From Hymenobacter puniceus (GTDB lineage Bacteria > Bacteroidota > Bacteroidia > Cytophagales > Hymenobacteraceae), in contig NZ_JACSCX010000004.1 of the NCBI RefSeq assembly GCF_014333525.1, positions 62,001 through 126,000 of the forward strand: a DNA stretch of 64,000 bases. Reading direction: 5' to 3'. Numbering within the stretch: position 1 is the stretch's first letter; each line of letters begins with the position of its first letter. A model generated the notes under the pieces. That model did no database searches. It worked only from the letters and a program-made list of their open reading frames with translations, and was not told the origin of the DNA. Shown here piece by piece: positions 43,485 to 51,713 of the stretch. The position numbers and the translations under genes were made by a program.

Positions 43485-43515
43485 TGGTATTTTCCTAATT
43501 TAATCAAATGAACCT

Positions 43516-44106
43516 TCATTTAAATATAGTAATGTAGGTCATAGCCAACAATAACAAACCACCCATGATTAGAAATCCACAATCAACTTCATCGGAATAT
43601 TTACGAGCACCCACTGTTTTCGCGTTTACAGACAGATTAATTAATTTCTGCCTGAAAATAGCATACCCGTTTATCTGAAAGGAATAAATCTGCACCATCT
43701 TATTATGTGCCTGAACTTGCACCTTCTCACCCTTAGCGACAGTATCGTTCTTGAGCGACCCGGTGCGAGCCTTTTCGATATTGGCCTTGCTGAAAGTTAA
43801 AGTACTTATTGAATCGTATGGTATGCTATCAACAACAATAATCCCTCTTTTGATGATCATGTTTCCGCTCACCAGACTCACTTCACGGGGTAAAACAAGT
43901 TCGATGAGTGCCCACAGCCCAAGCCCTAACGCACTCCCGTAGAATACAATAAACAAGACTGGCTCAAGAGAAATATTTTCTCTTAATTTATTTAACGCAT
44001 CTAACGCATTTTTTGAAAACAACAGAGAAATATTCAGACAAAATACAACACATTCAATCAATAAAACCTTATAAAACAACCTTATTCCACCAATGAAATA
44101 AACCAT
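43516..44106 (-). CDS. AT-rich membrane protein of unknown function
   Basis: Not recognised. The 196 residues have two N-terminal membrane segments (about 8-30 and 50-70) and one C-terminal segment (about 175-195), with a soluble part between them (about 75-170) in which MIIKRGIIVVDSIPYDSIST suggests a PH-like or DUF-type beta domain. Lys and Asn are frequent and the DNA is clearly more AT-rich than both neighbours, which suggests later acquisition. It lies 31 bases upstream of the EcsC-family gene and 13 bases downstream of the Gfo/Idh gene. Confidence 0.7.
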   Translation of the reverse strand: MVYFIGGIRLFYKVLLIECVVFCLNISLLFSKNALDALNKLRENISLEPVLFIVFYGSALGLGLWALIELVLPREVSLVSGNMIIKRGIIVVDSIPYDSISTLTFSKANIEKARTGSLKNDTVAKGEKVQVQAHNKMVQIYSFQINGYAIFRQKLINLSVNAKTVGARKYSDEVDCGFLIMGGLLLLAMTYITIFK

Positions 44107-44119
44107 GAGTGCTACTACA

Positions 44120-45145
44120 TTATTTCAACGCGTAAATCCGCTCAATCATCTCCACCACTTTCAGGCCTTCCAGGGCGTTGGTGGTAGCTACGCCGCGCTT
44201 TTGAATGGTATCCACTACGTTGTCGATGACGTGGACGTGGTTGGCGGCGGAGCCCTGGTAGGGGCCATACTGGTTGGCGGGGTTGGTGGGCGCGAGTTCG
44301 GGCATGGTGTAGTTGCGCAGGTGGCAGTAGTCTACTTTGTCCATGTACTGGCCGCCGAGGCGCAGGCTGCCGTGCTCGGCCACCACCGTGAGGGAGCTTT
44401 CCAAGTTTCGGTCCCAGACGGCGGTGCTGTATTGCAGGGTGCCGCTGCCGCCGCGCAGCAGGTCGAACGTGACGAGGCCGCTGTCCTCGAATTCGGTAAG
44501 GTCGGCGTGGTTGAAGTCGCGGAAGCGGGCCGCAATGTTGGTGATGTCGCCGAACACCCAGTAGAGCAGATCCACGAAATGGCTGAACTGGGTGAACAGC
44601 GTACCGCCGTCGAGGGCCTGGGTGCCGTGCCAGCTGCCGGGCGTGTAGTACCGCTCGTCGCGGTTCCAGAAGCAGTTGAGCTGCACCAGAAACACTTGCC
44701 CTAGGCGGCCTTCGTCCATCACCTGCTTCAGCCAGGCGGCCGGCGGCGAGTAGCGGTTCTGCATCACCCCGAACACAAAACGACCGGTCTGCAGCGCTGT
44801 GTGCACGATTTGCTCCGCATCGGCTTTGCTGAGGGCCAGTGGCTTTTCTACCACCACGTGCAGGCCGGCGCGCAGGCCGCGCACTGCCTGCGGGGCGTGC
44901 AGGCCGTTGGGCGTGGCAATGGTCAGCACGTCGGCGGCGGGGCCTTGGGCTAGGTAGTCATCTAGCGACGCGAAGAACGGGACACCGGGAAGCTCGGTGG
45001 CCAACGCGGCCTGGGCTTCGGGGTTTGTGTCAATGAGGGCCACCAGCTGGGCACCGGCGTGGCGCGCCACCAGCGCGGCGTGGCGGCGCCCGATGTGGCC
45101 TACGCCGCAGATGGCAAAACGAACGGCAGCAGGAGAATCAGCCAA
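44120..45145 (-). CDS. Gfo/Idh/MocA-family oxidoreductase
   Basis: NAD(P)-dependent sugar oxidoreductase of 341 residues. The N-terminal Rossmann domain has FAICGVGHIGRRHAALV, followed by ATPNGLHAPQAVRGL and VVVEKPLALSKADAE with the family's EKP motif. The C-terminal domain includes NRDERYYTPGSWHGTQALDG. The sequence is similar to WbpB-like enzymes that make 2,3-diaminosugar precursors, and a DegT aminotransferase lies about 2 kb upstream, so a nucleotide-amino-sugar role is possible. It opens with TTG. The substrate is inferred. Confidence 0.85.
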   Translation of the reverse strand: MADSPAAVRFAICGVGHIGRRHAALVARHAGAQLVALIDTNPEAQAALATELPGVPFFASLDDYLAQGPAADVLTIATPNGLHAPQAVRGLRAGLHVVVEKPLALSKADAEQIVHTALQTGRFVFGVMQNRYSPPAAWLKQVMDEGRLGQVFLVQLNCFWNRDERYYTPGSWHGTQALDGGTLFTQFSHFVDLLYWVFGDITNIAARFRDFNHADLTEFEDSGLVTFDLLRGGSGTLQYSTAVWDRNLESSLTVVAEHGSLRLGGQYMDKVDYCHLRNYTMPELAPTNPANQYGPYQGSAANHVHVIDNVVDTIQKRGVATTNALEGLKVVEMIERIYALK

Positions 45146-45280
45146 GGAAAGCGGTTTTCAGAGCACGGGAATGTTCGGCAAGCTCCGAAAAAACGCGGGT
45201 TTCTCCTGCACCTCCCCTGCTCCACCTTCGGAACTCCTTTCATAGCCTTCGGAAGTCGTGTCGAAGGCCCCGGACGCGTG

Positions 45281-45375
45281 GCAGTAGCGCGAACTTGTAG
45301 TTCGCGCCCTCGCGCTGCTGAAACAAAATCGTCCGAACGGCACTGGCACGCGCACTACAAAGTTCGCGCTACTGC
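45281..45375. repeat. Inverted repeat of a second family
   Basis: GCAGTAGCGCGAACTTGTAG at 45281-45300 and its near-complement CTACAAAGTTCGCGCTACTG around 45355-45374 frame a 50-base centre. The arms differ by one inserted base. It is unlike the four other palindromes in this window. Confidence 0.7.
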
Positions 45376-45415
45376 TAGGCGCTATAGTAACCGAATGTCG
45401 GCGCTTATGAAGCGC

Positions 45416-45460
45416 AAAAAAGCCAGTTCCGGCCGGGCAAGGCTCTGGAACTGGCTTTTT
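45416..45460. terminator. Bidirectional intrinsic terminator
   Basis: AAAAAGCCAGTTCC and GGAACTGGCTTTTT are exact 14-base arms 25 bases past the stop of the leftward M48 protease gene. Confidence 0.88.
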
Positions 45461-45485
45461 GATTGAATGCAGACAGCAGCAGAAA

Positions 45486-46292
45486 CTACAGAATGCGTTT
45501 CAGCTCCGCAAAATTGGTGTTGCTGACTGAGCGGCTGGCGCAACCCAGCGCCTGCGCGCTTTTCTGGATGTTGGCGATGCGCGAGCCGGGGTTGGGGTGG
45601 GTGCTCAGGAACTCGGGCGTGCGGCCGCCGCCCTGCTTTTCGGCCTTAATAAAGAAGCCAGCGGCCCCGTCGCAGTCGTAGTAACGAGTGCCGTTGAGGT
45701 AGACAGTGGAGTATTTGTCGGCGTCCAGCTCGTAGTCGCGGCTGAACTTGAGCTGGCCTACGCCCGCCGCCAGCTGCACCAGCTGGTTGGACGAGCGGTT
45801 GCCGAGCACGATGCCCAGCAGCAAACTAGTGCCGTACTGCTTCTGCAGCATTTGGGTGCTGTGGCGGCGGTCGGAGTGGGCAATTTCGTGCCCCAGGATA
45901 CCAGCCAGCTCGCTCTCATTGTCCAGGAACTTAACCAACCCTGAATACACGTAGATGTGGCCACCGGGCGTAGCAAAGGCGTTTTGCACGGCGTCGTCCT
46001 TGATAATTTTCACGTCCCAGGGAAACTGGGTGCGGTACTTCACGTTGCCGTTGTCGAGCACGCGCTTCACCACGCCGTCGAGCAGCTGGTAGGCGCGCGG
46101 GTTGCGGCTGCGCTCCAACAGCTGGCCTTTAGCGCGGTAGATGGAGTCGGTCTGGCGAGCCACCTGGGCGCCCAGCTCGATGTCCTGCTGGATGGAGAAC
46201 AAGCTGAACTGCGTGGGCTTGTGGACGGCGGCGGTGGTGAGGGCAGCTACCCCGGCCAGCGGCAGAAGGAGCGTCAGGAAGGAACGGCGCAT
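45486..46292 (-). CDS. Exported M48-family metalloprotease
   Basis: Zinc metalloprotease of 268 residues. An N-terminal hydrophobic signal or anchor (about 1-22, SFLTLLLPLAGVAAL) suggests periplasmic or membrane placement. The active-site motif is GILGHEIAHSDRRHS, with a downstream Glu ligand in YELDADKYSTVYL, as in the HtpX/Oma1-like M48 group; AFATPGGHIYVYSGL is the family's upstream strand. It should degrade misfolded envelope proteins, like BepA-type peptidases. It sits between a Gfo/Idh enzyme and a DegT aminotransferase, but no link is obvious. Confidence 0.9.
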   Translation of the reverse strand: MRRSFLTLLLPLAGVAALTTAAVHKPTQFSLFSIQQDIELGAQVARQTDSIYRAKGQLLERSRNPRAYQLLDGVVKRVLDNGNVKYRTQFPWDVKIIKDDAVQNAFATPGGHIYVYSGLVKFLDNESELAGILGHEIAHSDRRHSTQMLQKQYGTSLLLGIVLGNRSSNQLVQLAAGVGQLKFSRDYELDADKYSTVYLNGTRYYDCDGAAGFFIKAEKQGGGRTPEFLSTHPNPGSRIANIQKSAQALGCASRSVSNTNFAELKRIL

Positions 46293-46401
46293 AAGTCAGA
46301 GATTCTGGAAGCGTGGAAAGGAATGTCTATACGGCGAAAAGAAAAAACAGTGCCAAGCCATTACCGCCACCCGCTGCAAAGGGTTGCGCCAGGCCACTGC
46401 G

Positions 46402-47556
46402 CTACCGCCAGGCACGCACTACATCCGCCACAAAAGCCACCTGCTCCGCGCTGAGCGTGGGGTGAATGGGCAACGACAGCACCGTACCACACAGCCGCTC
46501 GGCTACCGGGAACTGCCCGGCGCGGTAGCCCAAATGGGCATAGGCAGGCTGCAGATGCGTGGGCAACGGATAGTACACGGCACTGGGTACACCGTACGCT
46601 GCCAGGTGCTGCTGCAGCGCGTCGCGGCGGCCGGGCAGGTCGTCGGTTATGATGAGCGTGTACTGATGAAAAACGTGGGTGCTGCGCGGGTCGCGGGTGG
46701 GGATTGCCAGGCCGGGCAAATTGCCGAGGGCCGCATCGTAGCGGGCGGCAACGTGCTGGCGGGCGGCAATCCAGGCAGGCAGGTGGGGCAGCTTCACGCG
46801 CAGCAACGCGGCCTGCAGGGTATCGAGGCGGGAGTTCAGGCCGATGTGGGCATGATGGTACTTGCGGTCCTGGCCGTGGTTGGCGAGCTGGCGCAGGTAG
46901 GTGGCGCGGGCCTGGTCACGGGTGAACAGGGCGCCGCCGTCGCCGAAGCCACCCAGGTTTTTGCTGGGGAAAAACGAGGTAGTGCCCACCTCCCCCACCG
47001 TGCCGGCCACCCAGGTTTCGCCGTAGCTGGTTTGGAACGTGGCCCCGATGGCCTGGGCATTGTCTTCAATAAGGGCTACGCCGTGCTGGTCGGCCAGCGT
47101 GCGCAGCGCCTCCAGATCGGCACACTGCCCGAATAGATGCACGGCCACGATGGCACCGGTACGGGGGGTAATGGCGGCGGCGGCGGCCTGCGGGTCGAGG
47201 TTGAAAGTGCCGGGCAGCACGTCGGCGGGCACGGGCACCAACCCCAGCACGGCCGCGGCTTCCAGCGTGGCTACGTAAGTGAAGGCCGGCACAATAATCT
47301 CGGTGCCAGGCGGCAAACGCAGTGCCATAAGAGCCAGCTGCAACGCGTCGGTGCCATTGGCGCAGGGCACCACGTAGGGCCCGCCGAGGTGGTCGCTCAG
47401 TTCCTGCGCAAACTGCTGCACGGCCGGCCCCTGGATGAAGGCGGCCTCCTGCAGCGCGTGGCGCAGCGCCGTTTCCAGCTCGGCCTGAATGGGCGCGTGC
47501 TGGGCGGGCAGATCGAGCAGTTGGATAGGCGACGGAGGCAGGTTGGGAGTGAGCAC
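46402..47556 (-). CDS. DegT/DnrJ/EryC1-family PLP aminotransferase
   Basis: Sugar aminotransferase of about 384 residues. The conserved parts are IQLLDLPAQHAPIQAELE at the N terminus, CANGTDALQLALMALRLPPG, ALIEDNAQAIGATFQTS and TSFFPSKNLGGFGDGGALF with the PLP Lys. It resembles WbpE-like enzymes; together with the Gfo/Idh gene it could make a diamino sugar for the surface. A GTG start at 47556 is taken because LTPNLPPSPIQLLDL begins the family's usual N terminus; a longer frame reaches 47595. Substrate is inferred. Confidence 0.88.
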   Translation of the reverse strand: MLTPNLPPSPIQLLDLPAQHAPIQAELETALRHALQEAAFIQGPAVQQFAQELSDHLGGPYVVPCANGTDALQLALMALRLPPGTEIIVPAFTYVATLEAAAVLGLVPVPADVLPGTFNLDPQAAAAAITPRTGAIVAVHLFGQCADLEALRTLADQHGVALIEDNAQAIGATFQTSYGETWVAGTVGEVGTTSFFPSKNLGGFGDGGALFTRDQARATYLRQLANHGQDRKYHHAHIGLNSRLDTLQAALLRVKLPHLPAWIAARQHVAARYDAALGNLPGLAIPTRDPRSTHVFHQYTLIITDDLPGRRDALQQHLAAYGVPSAVYYPLPTHLQPAYAHLGYRAGQFPVAERLCGTVLSLPIHPTLSAEQVAFVADVVRAWR

Positions 47557-47717
47557 GAGGGCAAAGCAAACAATTGGAGGCGAAAGATAGAACACAGCCG
47601 ACGCGCTGGCCGCTGCGCTGGTGGCGTAACCCCGGGCGTTTGGGCTGCGTTACATCTGCCAAAGCCGGCCTGCCAACCAGTTGCCCGCCATTTACTCCCT
47701 ACACACCCTCTCCCGCC

Positions 47718-48605
47718 ATGTTCAAAAAACAACTCACCCTTCACGCGCTGTCGGCTATGCTGCTGATGGGCGGTGCTGCCTTCACCCAAACCAGCTGCAG
47801 CCAGAGCCAGCAGAAAGAAATTTCGGCTGAAAGCGACCAGGCCTATAACGACTTCGCCACGTTTGTTTCGGACGCTGAAACCAAGGCGGATGCCGTAGCG
47901 AATGAAGCAGAGGCTGATTACGAGCGGGAAACTGCCCAGATGAAAGCCGACTTCGACGCCAAAGTGGCCGCCGTAGATAAATACGCTGATGGCTACGATG
48001 ACGCCCGTCGTCAGGAAATCGAGGCGCTGCGCACGCGCTATACTGCCGCCTACGACAAGCGCGAAATGGCTTGGAAAAACCGCTCCGGTGCCGGTATGGC
48101 CACCACGGGCACTTCCACTGACATCAGCACCATGAAGCCGGGCAAATACTACAAGCCCATGAGCCCGGCGGCGCAGGTAACGGCCGCTAACGCCCGCGCC
48201 ACCTACGAGAGCTTCGTGGCCAACGTGAAGCAGAACGAAGACAAATACGACATCGAGGACTGGCGCTACATCAACGCCGAGTGGCGCGCACTCGATGAAG
48301 CCTACGATAAAGTAAAAGGCGACATTCCGGCGAAGGATCTGGCCGAGATTCAGAAGGAAAAGCTGAAATACGCCGCCTTCAAATCGTTCGACAAGTCGGA
48401 AGCCCGCGCGGCTCAGGGCGCTGATGCCGTAAGCAGCGGAGCCAATGAAGTGAAAGCTGAAACGGCCGATGAGCGCAGCAAAGTAGGCCAGGCCGCCAGC
48501 AATACTGCTTCCGACGTAAAAGATGCCGGCAAGAAAGTGGGTGGTGCCGTGAAAGGCGCTTTCAAAGAAGTGAAATCGGAAGTCAAGAACACCGACAACG
48601 ACTAA
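47718..48605 (+). CDS. Putative lipoprotein of unknown function
   Basis: The 295-residue protein starts MFKKQLTLHALSAMLLMGGA and has Cys in FTQTSCSQ, a plausible lipobox, so a lipoprotein is likely. The mature part is rich in charged residues with helical stretches (AYNDFATFVSDAETKADAV, EADYERETAQMKADFDAKV) and ends in a Lys/Ala-rich tail (KKVGGAVKGAFKEVKSEVK) like stress or LEA-type sequences. I recognise no family. A TACATCTG element at 47651-47658 may be its promoter, and a strong terminator follows. Confidence 0.75.
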   Translation: MFKKQLTLHALSAMLLMGGAAFTQTSCSQSQQKEISAESDQAYNDFATFVSDAETKADAVANEAEADYERETAQMKADFDAKVAAVDKYADGYDDARRQEIEALRTRYTAAYDKREMAWKNRSGAGMATTGTSTDISTMKPGKYYKPMSPAAQVTAANARATYESFVANVKQNEDKYDIEDWRYINAEWRALDEAYDKVKGDIPAKDLAEIQKEKLKYAAFKSFDKSEARAAQGADAVSSGANEVKAETADERSKVGQAASNTASDVKDAGKKVGGAVKGAFKEVKSEVKNTDND

Positions 48606-48626
48606 GCATCAAGCATTTAGATAAAC

Positions 48627-48663
48627 AAAAAGCCTCTTCCTTTGCAGGAAGAGGCTTTTTTTG
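48627..48663. terminator. Bidirectional intrinsic terminator
   Basis: AAAAAGCCTCTTCC and GGAAGAGGCTTTTTTT pair around a six-base loop between the converging lipoprotein and GT2 genes. Confidence 0.9.
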
Positions 48664-48695
48664 TGTTCTATACTTTCAGATTATCTGCTGCCAGG

Positions 48696-49592
48696 TTACT
48701 TCAGCTCCGTAAGGAGCCAGTAAAGTTTGAGGGCGTCGAGCTGGCGTAGGCTGGGCTGGCTGGAAAGCAGGTTGCGGTGCACCTGTGGCTGCCGAAGCGC
48801 AAACGCAACGCGCACTGCTTCGCTTAGGCCCCAGCGGCGCAGCTGCAGCGCAGCCTTCAGCAGCTTGGTGTCGGCCCCCAGCCCTTCTGCCAGGTAGAGG
48901 CGCGCCAGATTGCGCACAGCATCGTGCGTTTTGCTTATAAACACCGCCGCTGGCTCCAGTCCATCGTGCAGCACAGGGTTGTCGAGGTGATGGACGGCGG
49001 TGCCGGCCTGCCGCAACAGCCAGCCGAATTTTGTGTCTTCGTGGCCGTAGCGGGTCAGGCTTTCATCGAGGCCAAAGCGGCGGAACACGGCGGTCTGCAC
49101 CAGCATGTTGTTGAGCGTAAGCTGGCCGTGCGGGGCGCGCTGGCGCAACGCGGCCGGCCGGGCTTCGCGGCGGCGCCCATACAGCCAACGCAGGTATAGG
49201 TCGGGTTCCGTAGGTGGTTGAGCCTCGTAAGCAGTGCCGCCTACCAACACCGGCGCCAGCAAGTGAGCCGCAGCATAGCGGGCCAGAAAATGCCCGTCCG
49301 GCAGCAGACTGTCGTTGTCGAGCAGTAGCAGCCATTTGTGGCGGGCGGCGGCGGCCAGTTGGTTGCGGATGGCCGCGCGGCCTATATTCTGCGGCAACTC
49401 CTGGTAGCACACGCCCGGCAAATCGGCCAGCGGCTGGTTGAGGTGGCGGTAGTGCGGGGCGGAGGCGTCGTCGAGGCAGCGTATTTCCAGCGGCCCGCCC
49501 CAGTCGGCCGCTTGCGCCAGCAACGCCCGCACCAGCGGCGTTACGTCGCGGTTATACACCGGAATCAGCACCGACAATCCGGGGAGAGTCAA
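48696..49592 (-). CDS. Glycosyltransferase family 2 protein
   Basis: GT-A fold transferase of 298 residues. It begins LSVLIPVYNRDVTPLVRAL, with the nucleotide-sugar Asp in EIRCLDDASAPH, IGRAAIRNQLAAAARHKWLL, the metal-binding region LLLLDNDSLLPDGHFLARY (DxD-like), and GLDESLTRYGHEDTKFGWLL with the acceptor-end ED motif. It probably adds a sugar during surface glycan synthesis. The TTG start at 49592 lies in a 7-bp repeat tract, whose last unit (ATTGACT) gives the first two codons, as at pseGH. No other glycan gene is adjacent. Confidence 0.85.
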   Translation of the reverse strand: MTLPGLSVLIPVYNRDVTPLVRALLAQAADWGGPLEIRCLDDASAPHYRHLNQPLADLPGVCYQELPQNIGRAAIRNQLAAAARHKWLLLLDNDSLLPDGHFLARYAAAHLLAPVLVGGTAYEAQPPTEPDLYLRWLYGRRREARPAALRQRAPHGQLTLNNMLVQTAVFRRFGLDESLTRYGHEDTKFGWLLRQAGTAVHHLDNPVLHDGLEPAAVFISKTHDAVRNLARLYLAEGLGADTKLLKAALQLRRWGLSEAVRVAFALRQPQVHRNLLSSQPSLRQLDALKLYWLLTELK

Positions 49593-49621
49593 TTGAGAAT
49601 TAAGAATTAAAAATTAAGAAT
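49587..49621. repeat. 7-bp tandem repeats spanning the GT2 start codon
   Basis: On the minus strand the units read ATTCTTA, ATTTTTA, ATTCTTA, ATTCTCA, ATTGACT. The final unit supplies the TTG start and the ACT codon, the same arrangement as at 28693-28727. Confidence 0.7.
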
Positions 49622-49667
49622 GACGCGCCGTGGCGGCCTTACTCTTTACTTAAGTAACTGTCAGCCG

Positions 49668-50381
49668 CTACCGGTCGCCCTGCAGCTGAAACGGCGTGGT
49701 GGCCGAGTCTACCAGCTGGCCTTTCTCGCACTTGAGTACCCGCTTCGGGTATTGCTGAATAATCTGGTAGTTGTGGGTGGCCATGAGCACGGCCGTACCC
49801 GAATTGTTGATTTCCACGAACAGGCGCATGATGCTGTCGGCCACGTCGGGGTCGAGGTTGCCGGTGGGCTCATCAGCGAGCAGCAGCAGCGGCTCGTTGA
49901 GCAGCGCCCGGGCAATGACCACCCGCTGCTGCTCGCCACCGGAAAGCTGGTGCGGCATCTTGGCAGCCGAATTGGCCAGCCCCACCTGCATCAGCACTTC
50001 GGAAATGCGCTGCTGCTTGCGGGCTTTGCCGCTCCAGCCGGTGGCGTTCAGCACAAACAGCAGATTTTCGGCCACCGTACGGTCGAACAGCAGCTGGAAA
50101 TCCTGGAAGATGATGCCCAGCTTGCGCCGCAGAAACGGCACTTTGCTGCTGCTACTGAGCTTAGGCAGCGGAAACCCCACCACCGTACCCGTGCCGCCGC
50201 CCAGCGCCAGATCAGCGTAGAGCGTCTTCAGCAGCGAGCTTTTACCGGAGCCGGTGCGGCCCACCAGATAGGCAAATTCGCCTTTGTCGAGCGTGAACGT
50301 CACCTTCTGCAGCACGGTGTTCACGTCCTGCATGATGTAGGCATCGTGGAGCTCGATAACGGGGTTGGTGGCAGTAGGCAT
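49668..50381 (-). CDS. FtsE-like ABC transporter ATP-binding protein
   Basis: ATPase of 237 residues for a membrane-associated ABC complex, of the FtsE/MacB-like type that with FtsX activates cell-wall hydrolases or divides. Walker A is VGRTGSGKSSLL, the Q-loop is in IIFQDFQLLFDRTV, the signature is LSGGEQQRVVIARALL, Walker B is LLLLADEPTGNLDPD, and the switch His is in LMATHNYQII. No FtsX gene is beside it. A TATCTTCG promoter box lies four bases before the ATG at 50381, so a leaderless mRNA is predicted. Confidence 0.85.
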   Translation of the reverse strand: MPTATNPVIELHDAYIMQDVNTVLQKVTFTLDKGEFAYLVGRTGSGKSSLLKTLYADLALGGGTGTVVGFPLPKLSSSSKVPFLRRKLGIIFQDFQLLFDRTVAENLLFVLNATGWSGKARKQQRISEVLMQVGLANSAAKMPHQLSGGEQQRVVIARALLNEPLLLLADEPTGNLDPDVADSIMRLFVEINNSGTAVLMATHNYQIIQQYPKRVLKCEKGQLVDSATTPFQLQGDR

Positions 50382-50385
50382 AGGG

Positions 50386-50393
50386 CGAAGATA
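50386..50393 (-). promoter_or_regulatory. Putative -7 element TATCTTCG just before the FtsE-like gene
   Basis: One base off TAnnTTTG, with exactly four bases between it and the ATG at 50381. The spacing equals that at pseI and guaA. Confidence 0.45.
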
Positions 50394-50514
50394 CGGGGCG
50401 GAAGGATTTCCTGAAAAACAGCGTTCCGGACAAAGCAAACCGGCAACCGGCCGGTAAACCCGGCCCGCTCCACAGTTCTACTTCATCCGGAACCCTGCAA
50501 TGGCGGGCGACAGC

Positions 50515-50718
50515 TCAGACTTCCAGCTTCTGTAGCTTGCCGAACTCCAGGCCTTCAATTACGGCGGCCAGCGGCACTTCCTTGCCCTCCAGACCGTAGC
50601 GGTGCAGGTCTTTCAGAGGCCGGTCGGCGCGGAAGTACGCAATCAGCACAAACTCCTCGTCGCGCAGCTGAATGTAGTCCGGAATCTTGGCCTTGCCTTT
50701 TACTTTGATGATGTACAT
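50515..50718 (-). CDS. Small conserved-looking protein of unknown function
   Basis: A 67-residue cytoplasmic protein, MYIIKVKGKAKIPDYIQLRD at the start and a charged body (EEFVLIAYFRADRPLKDLHR) ending in GKLQKLEV. It has beta-strand-like alternation but no known motif. It lies 134 bases downstream of the transaldolase on the same strand and could share its transcript. Clean coding pattern and an ordinary ATG support it as real, but I do not recognise the family. Confidence 0.65.
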   Translation of the reverse strand: MYIIKVKGKAKIPDYIQLRDEEFVLIAYFRADRPLKDLHRYGLEGKEVPLAAVIEGLEFGKLQKLEV

Positions 50719-50852
50719 CTGTACTTAGTTGATTGATGCTTGTTGAGGGGGTTGATCATTGACAGGTTCGGCCGGCGGCTAAAACGATATGGAGCAAGGC
50801 CAACCGATAACCAGCACTTCAACAATCAACATATCAACTATCAGCACATCAG

Positions 50853-51509
50853 TTACCCATTCACCTTGGCGTGGTCGGCCAGAAACGTGGCCAGGCCCTT
50901 GTCGGTGAGCGGGTGGTTGAGCAAGCCGGTAATGACGTTCAGCGGGCAGGTTACTACATCGGCACCCAGCTCGGCGCACTGCAGCAGGTGCGGCACGTGG
51001 CGCACCGAGGCCGCCAGCACCTGCGTGGGGTAGCCGTAGTTGGAGAAGATGTCCACAATCTGCTGCACCAGCTGCAAACCATCGTGCCCGATATCATCGA
51101 GACGGCCCACAAACGGCGACACGTAGGTGGCACCGGCTTTGGCGGCCAACAGCGCCTGCCCGGCCGAGAAAATCAGCGTGCAGTTAGTTTTGATGCCTTT
51201 CTCCGAGAAATATTTGATGGCTTTCACGCCGTCTCGGATCATGGGCACTTTCACCACGATGTTGGGGTGCAGGTCGGCCAGGGCCTCCCCTTCCCGGATC
51301 ATGCCATCGAAGTCGGTGGCAATCACCTCGGCCGACACGTCGCCGTCCACCAGCTCGCAGATCTGCTTGTAGTGGCTCAGCACCGCGTCGATGCCGCGGA
51401 TGCCCTCTTTGGCCATCAGCGAAGGGTTGGTGGTTACGCCGTCGAGGACGCCAAGTTCTACGGCTTCCTGAATTTCTTTCAGGTTGGCGGTGTCAATGAA
51501 GAATTTCAT
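50853..51509 (-). CDS. tal: Transaldolase/fructose-6-phosphate aldolase (TalC/FSA type)
   Basis: Class I aldolase of 218 residues, the short TalC/FSA form, acting in the cytoplasm in the pentose phosphate pathway or as a fructose-6-phosphate aldolase. It starts [20 protein letters not shown], has [15 protein letters not shown], the Schiff-base Lys in [34 protein letters not shown], and [13 protein letters not shown]. The start at 51509 is right because a TAGCTTTG promoter box at 51539-51546 lies upstream of it and inside the longer frame. It lies next to, but in its own transcript from, the SRP RNA. Confidence 0.93.
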   Translation of the reverse strand: MKFFIDTANLKEIQEAVELGVLDGVTTNPSLMAKEGIRGIDAVLSHYKQICELVDGDVSAEVIATDFDGMIREGEALADLHPNIVVKVPMIRDGVKAIKYFSEKGIKTNCTLIFSAGQALLAAKAGATYVSPFVGRLDDIGHDGLQLVQQIVDIFSNYGYPTQVLAASVRHVPHLLQCAELGADVVTCPLNVITGLLNHPLTDKGLATFLADHAKVNG

Positions 51510-51538
51510 GCGGGTAGGTTGGGGAACAACAATGGCCG

Positions 51539-51546
51539 CAAAGCTA
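51539..51546 (-). promoter_or_regulatory. Putative -7 element TAGCTTTG of tal
   Basis: An exact TAnnTTTG match on the minus strand, 29 bases before the tal ATG. It supports the start at 51509 over the longer frame to 51551. Confidence 0.55.
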
Positions 51547-51632
51547 CTCACTGATTAACCGGATTCGGCGGCATGGCCGGATTTTGTGTGTTACGCTGAC
51601 AGCAGGCGGCCGATGGAAATGCCGTAAAACAG

Positions 51633-51662
51633 GAAAAGCGCCCCTTGCAGGGCGCTTTTCAC
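51633..51662 (-). terminator. Intrinsic terminator-like hairpin between SRP RNA and tal
   Basis: GAAAAGCGCCC and GGGCGCTTTTC are exact 11-base arms around a six-base loop. It lies about 50 bases past the SRP RNA 3' end on the minus strand, upstream of the tal promoter, so it separates the two units. Confidence 0.7.
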
Positions 51663-51713
51663 TTTGCTAGATGCAGGCAACTACTTGCGTAGTCATCGAC
51701 ATCCGTGATAAAA

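Larger units (their letters stand above)
45146..45485. other. Intergenic region with inverted repeat and terminator
   Basis: It holds the palindrome at 45281-45375 and the terminator at 45416-45460; no gene is supported between the oxidoreductase start and the M48 protease stop. Confidence 0.55.
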
